From the NCBI RefSeq assembly GCF_900104725.1, contig NZ_LT629758.1:1054001-1118000 (forward strand): a stretch of 64,000 nt of DNA, written 5' to 3'. Position 1 is the stretch's first letter, and each line of letters begins with the position of its first letter. The position numbers were made by a program, and so were the translations under genes. The notes below the pieces were generated by a model that did not search any database, was not told where the DNA came from, and was given only the letters and a program-made list of their open reading frames with translations. Positions 1 to 13,312 of this stretch are shown in pieces. Source of the stretch: Actinoplanes derwentensis. Lineage in GTDB: Bacteria > Actinomycetota > Actinomycetes > Mycobacteriales > Micromonosporaceae.

Positions 1-394
1 CGCCGAACGTCCACCGCCAGATGACCCCGGTGACGATCGGTGAGATCAGCCAGGGCAGAAAGAAGATCACCTTCGCGGGGGTACGGCCTTTGGCGCGCTC
101 GTTGGTCAGCAGCACCGCCACGCCGAGCGACATCACGTAGATCAGCGGCACCGAGCAGCAGACGAACAGCACCGTCCGCAGCAGCGAACTCCAGAAGTCG
201 GCGTCGCCGGCCAGTTCGGTGTAGTTCTCGAAGCCCACGAAGTCGAGCGAGCCGATCCCGCGGTAGTCGGTGAACGAGTAGATCAGCCCGAGCGCTCCGG
301 GCCAGACGAAGAAGAGGGCGAACAGCACCGCTGCCACCGCGGTCAGCAGCAGCGGCGCCACGGTGTAGCGGCCCGATTTGTGGGCTCTGGTCAA
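1..394 (-). CDS. Sugar ABC transporter permease (MalF type), cut by the window edge
   Basis: This is the N-terminal 131 residues of an inner-membrane permease for carbohydrate uptake. A TTG start at 394 is chosen because GGAGGA lies 5 nt upstream on this strand. After a short basic N-terminus there is one hydrophobic helix ending VWPGALGLIYSFTDY, the typical first helix of MalF/UgpA-type permeases. It is followed by a second helix and the sequence FFLPWLISPIVTGVIWRW, which is normal for this family. The gene follows the binding protein at 453-1697 by 58 nt on the same strand, so the two form an import operon. A second permease would be expected beyond the window. Confidence 0.85.
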   Translation of the reverse strand, partial: MTRAHKSGRYTVAPLLLTAVAAVLFALFFVWPGALGLIYSFTDYRGIGSLDFVGFENYTELAGDADFWSSLLRTVLFVCCSVPLIYVMSLGVAVLLTNERAKGRTPAKVIFFLPWLISPIVTGVIWRWTFG

Positions 395-452
395 CGGGTC
401 CTCCGGTACCGTGCGCCGGCGGACCTGAGAAGGCCCGCCGGCGCGGCTGTCA

Positions 453-1697
453 CTACTTGCTGTACTGCTTGGTGGTGTCGTCGCCGATCGCCTTGACCGT
501 GGTCGCCAGGTCCTGCTCGCCGGCCAGGTACTTGATGGTCTGGTCCTTGAGCGGCTCGGAGTTCAGCAGCCGGCCCTCGTAGCTGTCGGCCAGCGCGGTG
601 GTCGCCTGATAACCGGCGATCTCGTCGGAGGCGGCGATCTCGGCGTTGAACATCGCGAACGCGTCCTGGCTGGTCTTGTAGGTGACGCTCAGGCCCTCCT
701 CGGCGGGCAGGAAGCCGGCGATCTGCGACAACTCGGTGTAGTTGTCCTGCCGGTACAGCCAGGACAGGAACTCCTTGGTCTCCTTCTCCACACCGGTGCC
801 GTCGAACGCGACGATCCAGTTGGTGCCGATGTTGGTGGCGCGCACCGGCTGGGCCGGCATCAGCGCGGTGGTCCACTCGAAATCGGTGATGTTCTCGGCG
901 AAGTCGGTGACCTGCCAGACCCCGGAGTAGTACGCGGCCACCTGACCGCTCTTGAACAGTGCCGACGGGTCGTCACCGGACACCCACACCGACTTGGGCA
1001 TCACCTTGTCGTCGTTGAGGCCTTTGAAATACTCCAGGGCCTGACCGCCGGTGGCGTCGAGCGCGTAGGAACCGTCGGCCTGCTTCTGCACACCCTTGGA
1101 GCCGAACTGGTAAAGGAACGAGCGCAGCCGGTGGGCGGAGCCGTCCATCACCATGCCGTACTTGGCGCCGGTGGCCGCCTGCACCTTCTTGAGGGCGGCG
1201 ACGTACTCGTCCCAGGTCCACGGCTTGTCGTCGATCCCCGGGTACTTCACACCGGCCTTGTCGAACAGTGTCTTGTTGAGGAACAGGCCGACCGCGGTCA
1301 GGTCGCTGGGCAGCGCCTGCACCTCGTCGTCGGCGTTGCGGACCAGCAGCGACGGCAGCACCTTCTCCTTTTCGGCGATGTCGCTGAGGTCCTGCAGGGC
1401 GCTCTGCCAGAGCGGGTCGACCTCGGAGGCGCGAGCCAGGGCGGGCAGGTTGTTCGCCTGGGCGCCGCTGCGCAGCCGGGTGGTCAGGTCGTCGTAGGGC
1501 ACGTCGACGATCTCGACGTGGACGCCGGTCTCCTTCTCGTACTTGTCGGCCATGGCCTGGTAGCCGCCGCCCTGGCTGGCGTCGCCGGAGAGCAGGAACT
1601 GCAGGGACTTGGCGCCGGCCGCGTCATCGGAACCGGAGCAGCCGCTGAGGACAAGGGCACCGGCGAGCAGTGCTGAAATCAAGGAGTACTTGCGCAT
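453..1697 (-). CDS. Extracellular solute (sugar)-binding lipoprotein of an ABC importer
   Basis: A 414-residue lipoprotein that captures a sugar or oligosaccharide outside the membrane and delivers it to the permease encoded just downstream. The signal peptide ends in a lipobox LSGC with the lipidated Cys at residue 20. Family 1 features follow: a segment with YDDLTTRLRSG, DLTAVGLFLNKTLFDKAGV and PWTWDEYVAALKKV, all typical of MalE/UgpB-like proteins. Length is normal for the family. GAGAGG lies 5 nt before the ATG. It is divergent from the ROK regulator at 1880, which probably controls it. The substrate cannot be read from the sequence; the adjacent beta-galactosidase suggests a galactoside. 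Confidence 0.88.
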   Translation of the reverse strand: MRKYSLISALLAGALVLSGCSGSDDAAGAKSLQFLLSGDASQGGGYQAMADKYEKETGVHVEIVDVPYDDLTTRLRSGAQANNLPALARASEVDPLWQSALQDLSDIAEKEKVLPSLLVRNADDEVQALPSDLTAVGLFLNKTLFDKAGVKYPGIDDKPWTWDEYVAALKKVQAATGAKYGMVMDGSAHRLRSFLYQFGSKGVQKQADGSYALDATGGQALEYFKGLNDDKVMPKSVWVSGDDPSALFKSGQVAAYYSGVWQVTDFAENITDFEWTTALMPAQPVRATNIGTNWIVAFDGTGVEKETKEFLSWLYRQDNYTELSQIAGFLPAEEGLSVTYKTSQDAFAMFNAEIAASDEIAGYQATTALADSYEGRLLNSEPLKDQTIKYLAGEQDLATTVKAIGDDTTKQYSK

Positions 1698-1733
1698 GCT
1701 GACCTCTCGGAAAGTCCTGGGGCCTCATTTGTT

Positions 1734-1790
1734 ATCAGTCTGATGAGAAAGCCCTCAAGGCCTCTGACCTGGAATTAACGCAACTTAACG
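1734..1790. promoter_or_regulatory. Candidate operators between the ABC importer and the ROK operon
   Basis: The 182-bp divergent intergenic region contains an 11-bp inverted repeat, ATCAG-T-CTGAT (1734-1744), and two direct TTAACG copies at 1775 and 1785, 10 bp apart, which is about one helical turn. The region is also more AT-rich than its surroundings. These are visible features; assigning them to the ROK protein is an inference. Confidence 0.4.
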
Positions 1791-1879
1791 ACCGCGAAAC
1801 CTGGGAAACAGCCTCTTGAACGGAGCACGCAAGTCGTGGTTTCATCTCGCATTGATGACAAAGGGCGGGGAGGGCTGAG

Positions 1880-2924
1880 ATGACCAGAGGGACCACACGA
1901 ACCGCTACGACCAAGGTCGTCACGGACATCAACCGCACGGCCGTGCTCGACACCCTCGAACAGCGCGGACCGCTGACCCGGACGGCCCTGCGCGAACACA
2001 CCGGCCTGAGCCCGGCGACCGTCGACCGGCTCTGCTCGGCCCTGCTCGACGAGGGCCTGATCGAACGGTCCGGCGTCACCGCGTCCCAGGGCGGACGCCC
2101 GTCCACCCTGTTCCGGTTCGCCGGCGAGCGCCGGGTCATCGTCGCCGCCGCGATCGCCGCCGACGGTCCCCGCGGCATGCTGGTCGGCGTCGACGGGTCG
2201 ATCGTGGAACGCGCCGTCCGCCCCGCCGACGGTGATCAGCTCGACAGCGCCCTCGACCTGATCGCGCACCTGCTCGGCCGGGCCGCCGCCACCGGCCGGT
2301 CCAGCCTCGGCGTCGCCCTGTCGGTCCCCGGAGTCGTCGACGCCGAGGGCCGGGTCTCCAACTCGGTCGAACTCGGCTGGCAGCGCCTCGCCGTCGGCTC
2401 GGTGATCGAACACCGGTTCGGCCTGCCCTGCCTGGTGGAGAACGACGCCAACGCGATCGCCGTCGGGGAGTGGACCCAGGGCGCCGGAACCGGCACCGAC
2501 AGCCTGGTCGCCGTGGTGCTCGGCATCGGTGTGGGCGCCGGCCTGGTCTCCGGCGGCCAGCTCGTGCGCGGCGCCCGGTCCGGCGCCGGCGAGATCGGCT
2601 ACCTGCTCACCGGCCGCGACTCGCTCAGCCGCCTGTTCACCCGGCAGGGCGACCTGGAATCCCGCATCTCCGGTGATCAGCCCACCGACGAGGTCCTCGA
2701 CTACCTGGCCCTCGCGATCGCCGCCCTGGCCAGCGTCTTCGACCCGGAGATGGTGATCCTGTCCGGGCGCCTGCCGGAGAAGTCCATCGTCCCCGCGCTG
2801 GAACAGCGCCTGACCGGCCGCATCCCGTTCGTCCCGCAGATCACAGCCGGCAAGCTCGGTGCCGACGCCGCTCTGCTCGGCGTCGCGGAGTTGCTGGCCC
2901 GCCGCACGAAGGGCTCCGTCTACC

Positions 2925-2932
<8 letters not shown>
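1880..2932 (+). CDS. ROK family transcriptional regulator
   Basis: A 350-residue DNA-binding sugar-responsive regulator. The N-terminus (about residues 10-65) is a winged helix reading TAVLDTLEQRGPLTRTALRE and then a recognition segment, TGLSPATVDRLCSALLDEGL. The remainder is a glucokinase-like ROK domain with VENDANAIAVGEW and GIGVGAGLVSGG. The usual cysteine-rich zinc motif of ROK proteins is absent: the segment after GAGEIGYLL contains no Cys. The ATG at 1880 follows GGGGAGGG. It is first in an overlapping four-gene operon and divergent from the sugar importer, so it most likely represses both units until a sugar binds. Confidence 0.88.
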
Positions 2933-7992
<5,060 letters not shown>

Positions 7993-8549
7993 TCAAGGGC
8001 TCCACCCGACGGCGACACCGTCCTGGCCGATCGGTCTCCCGCAGCTCCGTTGCCGGTTACCGGCTTCGGTTCTGGCTGTCGGTTCCGTTTCTGGCTGGCG
8101 GGCCGGTGTGGCTGGTGGATTCGGTGAGTTCGAGGCGAGTCGCGACATCCGAGTTCGGGAAGCGAGAACGGCGGCATTCCTCGGAGATTGGATAGTGGTG
8201 TTCCGAAGGGTGTATCTTTGGGTGGCTTATATGGCGAAGATTGGCTTCGCCTACACCATTCTCGAAGATCTCGCGCAATGCACAGAGAATCAGACGAAGG
8301 CCCGTGGGATTTTTCCTCGGCCATCGCACGGTGACCACCACATGCACGGTCGTCCGGAGATACACCGAGTGTTACCGTGGCCAGCGCCCGACCGACACCA
8401 CACTCATTCAATAGAATCCCACCCCGGCCCGATCGAGGCGGCGGCGTTCCCTGCTGGAGGCAGACCGGCACGAGAACGTTCGGTGCCGTCCGATCCGTGC
8501 CCGCCGATCGCCGAACGGAAGCCCCAAGCCGGGCCGCCGCGACCGGCGG
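7993..8549. other. Gene-poor stretch with lower GC
   Basis: No convincing gene is visible. Part of the stretch (about 8130-8330) is much richer in A and T than the rest of the window. A 102-codon minus-strand frame (8057-8365) and a 201-codon plus-strand frame overlap here, but neither shows a recognisable domain or a good ribosome binding site. The stretch may be a decayed gene or acquired DNA. Confidence 0.4.
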
Positions 8550-8978
8550 CGTAGTCGCCAGCGCTGGCTGAGCAGTTGCCGCATCACAGGCCGAGGGTTC
8601 CGGCCCCAGTTCCGGCTTCGGTCCAGGCTCCGGTTCCCGCCTCACCTCGGGCTCCGGGACTGGCTCCGGCTCCTGGGTTGGCTCCGGGACTGGCTTCGGG
8701 GGCGAGGGGGCGGGCTGGGGCGCGGTCGAAGTCTGTGGCTGCTCAGGGGATGGCGGAGTCTGTGGCGTGAGAGAGGCCAACCACTCCCGGTCCTCGGGGG
8801 AGAGGTGCATGGAGTCGCGCGCTCGGATACGGCGAAGTTTCTCGGCGTGGCGGCGCTGAAGTCCCCAAGCGCGACGCATTTCATGCTCACGACGAAATTC
8901 GTCTCGGCTGGGAGAATAGTTCCTCGCCTTGGTCCGGTCACGCATTCCGGCAACGCTGAACAACGCTGGCTGACTCAT
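8550..8978 (-). CDS. Unrecognised Pro/Glu-tailed protein, 3' end uncertain
   Basis: A plausible start: ATG at 8978 follows GGGAG with 10 nt spacing, giving MSQPALFSVAGMRDRTKARN. The first 80 residues are rich in Arg and Glu with helical character (RREHEMRRAWGLQRRHAEKL). Then comes a low-complexity PEP/PEPxPEP tail to about residue 135. The frame has no stop until 7311, deep inside the MFS gene on the other strand, so the true C-terminus is unclear and the gene may have lost its stop or be decayed. No family is recognised. The coordinates given cover only the part that looks protein-like. Confidence 0.35.
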
Positions 8979-9381
8979 ACAAGAATTCTCCCGCACCCCT
9001 ACGGAAAACTGTAAGAAGTGAATCATGCCAATTTCACCGGCGCCCCTCACCGAATAGGAGGCCGCCGGTGTGATCTCAGTGAGAAGCACATTTAGACCGC
9101 CGCATTCCCGAGTCTCGGGCACATCCGGGATGAACGTGGAGCCGTCGACAGGCAGACAGCCGAGGGACTTCGTCCGCCACCGCCTGCCACCCCGCTCCAC
9201 TCCGGTCCGATCCCTCGAAGGGGTGCCGCCGGTCGGCAGGCGCGGGCTCGGCGTTAACCCGTGTGGATGACGGCCCTCCCTGTCCGGCCCCGGCCTGGCC
9301 CAGAATGGGGCGTCCGCCGGTTCAGCCCTGAGCCGTCCGTATGCATCGCCGGATCGCGGCTGGTCAGGTGGAGGGCGAACG
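8979..9381. other. Intergenic region without a supported gene
   Basis: It lies between the divergent start at 8978 and the FAD-binding protein at 9382. A small hairpin, CCCGA-GTC-TCGGG, is visible at 9107-9119. I see no conserved coding sequence here; short open frames on both strands look like composition artefacts. Confidence 0.4.
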
Positions 9382-10371
9382 GTGATGCCCAGGACGGTCG
9401 AATATCTCGCCGCGCGTACCGTCGACGACGTGTTGTCGGCGCTGGCAGACGGTTCCACGGCGGTGCTCGCCGGTGGGCAGAGCCTGGCCGTCGAACTCGG
9501 CCGGGCGGATCTGCCGGTTCGCCGGCTCGTCGACATCAACCACGTCGCGGGGCTCGCCACCCTCCGGCAGAGCGACGGTGTGCTGCGGGTCGGCCCGTTG
9601 GTGCGGCACCGGGTCTTCGAGACGGGCCGGGTCGGCGGCGCCCTCGGTGACCTGATGCGTGACGTCGTACGCCATATCGGGCATCCGCCGATCCGGGCCA
9701 GGGGCACGATGGTCGGCAGCCTCGCTTACGCCCATCCGGCCGCCGAATGGCCGGCTCTGGCGGTGACCGTCGACGCGCGGCTGCGCCTGACCGGCCCGGA
9801 CGGCACTCGCATCGTGTCGGCCGAGGACTTCTTCACCGGGCCTTTCACCACCGTACGCCGCCCGGAGGAACTGCTGGCCGAGTCGATCCTGCCGGTACTG
9901 CCCGCAGGAACCGGGGTGGGTTACGCCGAGGACCGCCGGTTCACGATCTTCCCGCAGGCCGGTGCCCTGGCGATCGTGACGGTCACCGAGGGGCGGGTCA
10001 GTGCGGCGGCGATCGGCCTGGTCAACGCCGGTCCGCGCCCGCTCCGGGCACCCGCCGCCGAACGTGTCCTGCTCAGCTGTGGCCTCAGCGACGCCGCCAT
10101 CACGGCCGCCGCCGAGACCGCTGCCGACACCGACGCGGACCTGCCGCTGACCGGCCACGATCACCGCCGGGAACGCCGTAACGCACTGCGAACCCTGGTC
10201 CGCCGAGCCCTGACCCAGGCCCGCTCCCGAGCGGACTCCCACCCGGTCTCCGCCACTCCGAGCGGCCAGGAGACGAGGCCAGGAGACGCGGATGGGAGAC
10301 GCGGACGGGAGACAGGGATAGGAGACGCGGACGGAGACTGGGCGGGAGACGCGGATAGGAGACGCGGATAG
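9382..10371 (+). CDS. FAD-binding subunit of a molybdenum hydroxylase (CoxM-like), isolated
   Basis: A 329-residue protein of the medium-subunit family of xanthine/CO dehydrogenases, which carries FAD and passes electrons. The first FAD motif, STAVLAGGQSLAVEL, is at about residue 28, and the second, RGTMVGSLAYAHPAAEWPA, at about residue 107; both match the family. The GTG at 9382 is chosen because GGAGG precedes it by 8 nt; ATG 9385 follows directly. The large molybdopterin and small iron-sulfur subunits normally encoded alongside are missing on both sides. The last 45 residues are a low-complexity Gly/Asp/Arg tail made by a short DNA repeat, so the C-terminus may be eroded. Confidence 0.8.
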   Translation: MMPRTVEYLAARTVDDVLSALADGSTAVLAGGQSLAVELGRADLPVRRLVDINHVAGLATLRQSDGVLRVGPLVRHRVFETGRVGGALGDLMRDVVRHIGHPPIRARGTMVGSLAYAHPAAEWPALAVTVDARLRLTGPDGTRIVSAEDFFTGPFTTVRRPEELLAESILPVLPAGTGVGYAEDRRFTIFPQAGALAIVTVTEGRVSAAAIGLVNAGPRPLRAPAAERVLLSCGLSDAAITAAAETAADTDADLPLTGHDHRRERRNALRTLVRRALTQARSRADSHPVSATPSGQETRPGDADGRRGRETGIGDADGDWAGDADRRRG

Positions 10372-10381
10372 GAGACGCGGA
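10282..10381. repeat. Short tandem repeat GGAGACGCGGA
   Basis: The 11-mer GGAGACGCGGA occurs six times, at 10282, 10295, 10321, 10345, 10358 and 10371, with diverged copies between. It covers the end of the FAD-protein gene and reaches almost to the end of the convergent SARP gene at 10411. Confidence 0.85.
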
Positions 10382-10410
10382 CCGGAGAACGTGGGCGGGA
10401 GACGTCCTGA

Positions 10411-13125
10411 TCAGCGCCGAGGTGTCTCCGGGGTGGCCAGTTTCGCGGCCACGTGGGTCCGGTCGGGGTGGCCCAGTTCGTCGAGGATCCGGTGGGCGTC
10501 CTGCCAGGCCGCACGCGCCTGGCCGGGCCGGGACGCGGCAGCGTGGGTGTCGCCGATCGCTACCAGGCTCTCCGCCACCAGCAGGCGTTCGCCGGTCTCC
10601 CGGCGTAGGGTCAGCGCCGTCTCGTGGCAGGTCACCGCGGCCCGGTCCCGGCCCAGCGCGGCGTTGATCAGCCCACAGCCGGACCACGCCACCGCCTCGC
10701 CGATGCGGTCGCCGATCGCCCGGTAGGCGGCCACCGCCGCCTGGCAGACCTCCAGCGCCCGAGGGCGGTCCCCGGTCAGGTAGTGGACGCAGGCGAACAG
10801 GTACAAGGCGAACGCCGGGCCCGCCCGCAGACCCGCCGTCACCGACAGTTGCAGCACCTCGTGGATGTGCCGCAGCGCCTCGGACTGCTGCCCGCCGCGC
10901 CAGCACAGCATGGCCAGGTCGCGGTGGGCGCGGGCCCGGCCGATCCGGTCGTCGTGCTGTTCGGCCAGGGCCAGTGCCGCACCGGCCAGGTCGGCGGCCG
11001 CATCGTGATGGCCGAGCCGGGCGTACGCGGTGCCGAGCACCCGCAGCACGTGGCTCTGCCCCACCGGATCGTCCCGTTCGCGGGCCGCGGCCAGGGCCTG
11101 CCGTAGCGCGGCGACCTCCTCGTCCCAGTAGCCGTGCCGGTCCAGGAACGTGACCAGGGCCAGGGCGAGCCGGAACGCGTGTGCCGGGAATCCGGACGCG
11201 AGCGCCTGATCGACCACGGCCAGCAGGATCGGGCGTTCGGCGGCCAGCCACGCGGCCGCGTCCCGGTCGGAGGCGAACGTCTCCGGTTGCACGCCGTCGC
11301 CGGGCGGGTCCAGGTCGACCTCGTCGCGATGCGGATAGAGCAGACCGTCCGCCGCGTACGCGCTGTGCAGGTAGTAGTCGAAGACCCGCCGCAATGGTTG
11401 CGCCGGGTCCTCCGGCTGGCGCCCGGCCGCGTACGCCCGCAGTAGATCGTGCATGCTGAACCGGCCGGCCACGTCTTCGACGACCAGGTTCGCGTCGGCG
11501 AGTTCGGCGAAGAGCGCTCCCGCCCGCCGGACCGGCACCCCCATCATCGCGGCTGCCGCCGGTGCCGTGACGGCCGGACCACAATGCAGCCCCAGCAGCC
11601 GGAACAGTGTCGCGGCATCCGCCGACAGGCCATCGAAGGACCACGAGAACACCATGCGTACGTCGATACTGCGGTCCACGCTGGACAGTGCGTCCAGCGG
11701 ATCGGTGGTGGCCCGCAGCTCGCCGGCCACGGCCGCCAGGGTGAACCGCCGGTTCACCGCGGCCCGGGTCGCGACGAGTGTCATCGCCAGCGGCAGGCCC
11801 GCGCACCGGTCGATGATCTCGTCCACCGGCGACGGTTCGGCCGCCACCTGGTCCGCGCCGAGCCGGGCGGCCAGCAACTGCCGGGACTCGGCGACGCTGA
11901 GCGGCTCCACCGGCAGCGGGTAGGCGCCGTCCGTCACCACCAGCGCCGACAGCACGTGCCGGCTGGTCACCACGGCCAGGCAGCCGGCCGAGTTCGGCAG
12001 CAGCGGGCGGACGTCGTCGGCGTCGCGCGCGTTGTCGAGCAGCACCAGCATCCGTTTGCCGGCGACCAGCCGCCGGTAGAGGCCGATCTGGGCGGCCGGG
12101 GTGACCGGAACGCTCTGCGGTGGGACGTCGAACGCCTCCAGGAACCCGCGGATCGCCTCGGCGGGTGTCGTCCCGGCCCCGCCGGGGTCGTAGCCGCGCA
12201 GGTTGACGTGCAGGATCCCGTCCGGGAACCGGCTCGCCATCGTGGTCGCCCAGTGCACGGCCAGGGTGGTCTTGCCGACGCCGGCCATGCCCGAGATGAG
12301 GATCAGCGGCCGTCCGGCGGCGGCGTCGAGCCGGTCCAGGTCGGCCCGGCGGCCGGCGAAGGCCGGAATGTCCGCCGGGAGCTGGGCGGGCCGGGGCTCG
12401 TGCACCTCGTTGCGCAGCACCCGGCGGTGGGCGTCCTGGACCAGCCGGCCCGGGTCGAGGCCCAGTTCGCTGCTCAGCCGCTCGCGGGCCTCGGTGTGCA
12501 CCCGCAGCGCCGCCTCGGTGTGCCCGCTCTCGTGCAGGGCGGTCATCAGCAGCGCCTGGAACCGTTCCCGGAACGGCTCCTCGCCGACCGCCTGGTACAG
12601 CTCGCTGACGATCCGCTGGTGGCCACCGAGCCGGAGTTCCACCTCGAACAGGTCTTCCAGCGCGGTCAGGCGGCGCTCGGCCAGCGCCGGCCCCTCCAAC
12701 TCCGCGAGGGATCCGCACGTGCCGCCGAGTGCGGGGCCGCGCCACATCGCCAGCGCTGCCCGCAGTCGTTTCGCCGCGTCGGGGTCCCGCCCGGCTGCCA
12801 GGTCGGCCCGGGCCAGCCGAGCCTCACTGTCGAACTCGGCCAGGTCGAGTTCGGCGGGATCGACGGTGATCCGGTAGCCGCCGCCGTGGTGGGCGATCTC
12901 CCGGCCGTTGAGGGCTTTGCGCAGCCGCGACACGTAGAGCTGAAGTTGCCCGCGCACTCCGGCCGGTGGCCGATCACCCCAGGTCAGGTCGGTGAGGGTG
13001 CTCTCGCGCACCACCCGGTTCGCGTTCAGCAGCAGGGCCGCGAGCACCGTCCGCTGTTTCGGGCCACCCAGCGGCACGGAACCGCCGTCCCACACCTCGA
13101 CCGGTCCGAGGAGCCGGAAACGCAT
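10411..13125 (-). CDS. AfsR/SARP-family regulator with BTAD, NB-ARC and TPR domains
   Basis: A 904-residue transcriptional activator of the AfsR type. The ATG at 13125 gives MRFRLLGPVEVWDGGSVPLG, the standard start of these proteins. Domains in order: OmpR-like winged helix (about 1-90), bacterial transcriptional activator domain (about 95-240), NB-ARC ATPase with P-loop ISGMAGVGKTTLAV (about 275-292) and DNARDADDVRPLLP, then TPR-like helices from about 600. Such proteins switch on secondary metabolism or development after an ATP-dependent change. It is divergent from the secreted FG-GAP gene at 13313, and four direct repeats lie between them. Confidence 0.9.
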   Translation of the reverse strand: MRFRLLGPVEVWDGGSVPLGGPKQRTVLAALLLNANRVVRESTLTDLTWGDRPPAGVRGQLQLYVSRLRKALNGREIAHHGGGYRITVDPAELDLAEFDSEARLARADLAAGRDPDAAKRLRAALAMWRGPALGGTCGSLAELEGPALAERRLTALEDLFEVELRLGGHQRIVSELYQAVGEEPFRERFQALLMTALHESGHTEAALRVHTEARERLSSELGLDPGRLVQDAHRRVLRNEVHEPRPAQLPADIPAFAGRRADLDRLDAAAGRPLILISGMAGVGKTTLAVHWATTMASRFPDGILHVNLRGYDPGGAGTTPAEAIRGFLEAFDVPPQSVPVTPAAQIGLYRRLVAGKRMLVLLDNARDADDVRPLLPNSAGCLAVVTSRHVLSALVVTDGAYPLPVEPLSVAESRQLLAARLGADQVAAEPSPVDEIIDRCAGLPLAMTLVATRAAVNRRFTLAAVAGELRATTDPLDALSSVDRSIDVRMVFSWSFDGLSADAATLFRLLGLHCGPAVTAPAAAAMMGVPVRRAGALFAELADANLVVEDVAGRFSMHDLLRAYAAGRQPEDPAQPLRRVFDYYLHSAYAADGLLYPHRDEVDLDPPGDGVQPETFASDRDAAAWLAAERPILLAVVDQALASGFPAHAFRLALALVTFLDRHGYWDEEVAALRQALAAARERDDPVGQSHVLRVLGTAYARLGHHDAAADLAGAALALAEQHDDRIGRARAHRDLAMLCWRGGQQSEALRHIHEVLQLSVTAGLRAGPAFALYLFACVHYLTGDRPRALEVCQAAVAAYRAIGDRIGEAVAWSGCGLINAALGRDRAAVTCHETALTLRRETGERLLVAESLVAIGDTHAAASRPGQARAAWQDAHRILDELGHPDRTHVAAKLATPETPRR

Positions 13126-13157
13126 GCCACCGCCTCGCCACGTCGACTGTCTTCTTT

Positions 13158-13215
13158 GCCGAGGAAACCACCGCCGAGGAGCCATCGCCGAGAAACCACC
13201 GCCGAGGAAACCACC
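13158..13215. repeat. Four direct repeats in the SARP / FG-GAP divergent promoter
   Basis: Four consecutive 14-15 bp units, consensus GCCGAGGAAACCACC, start at 13158, 13173, 13187 and 13201. They lie 33 bp upstream of the SARP start. SARP proteins are known to bind direct repeats, so these are candidate autoregulatory sites; that role is inferred. Confidence 0.6.
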
Positions 13216-13312
13216 CTAGGTCAAGCACGACACCAGTACACCTTTCGGGTGAACAAGGATGTGTGAAAGATTGATGCGGCACGTTGGCGGGGGCGGAGGG
13301 GTCGGAAGCGAC

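Noticed and set aside
11449..13266. 605-codon plus-strand frame opposite the first SARP gene
   Set aside because: The SARP strand has clear winged-helix, BTAD and P-loop motifs; the opposite translation has none.
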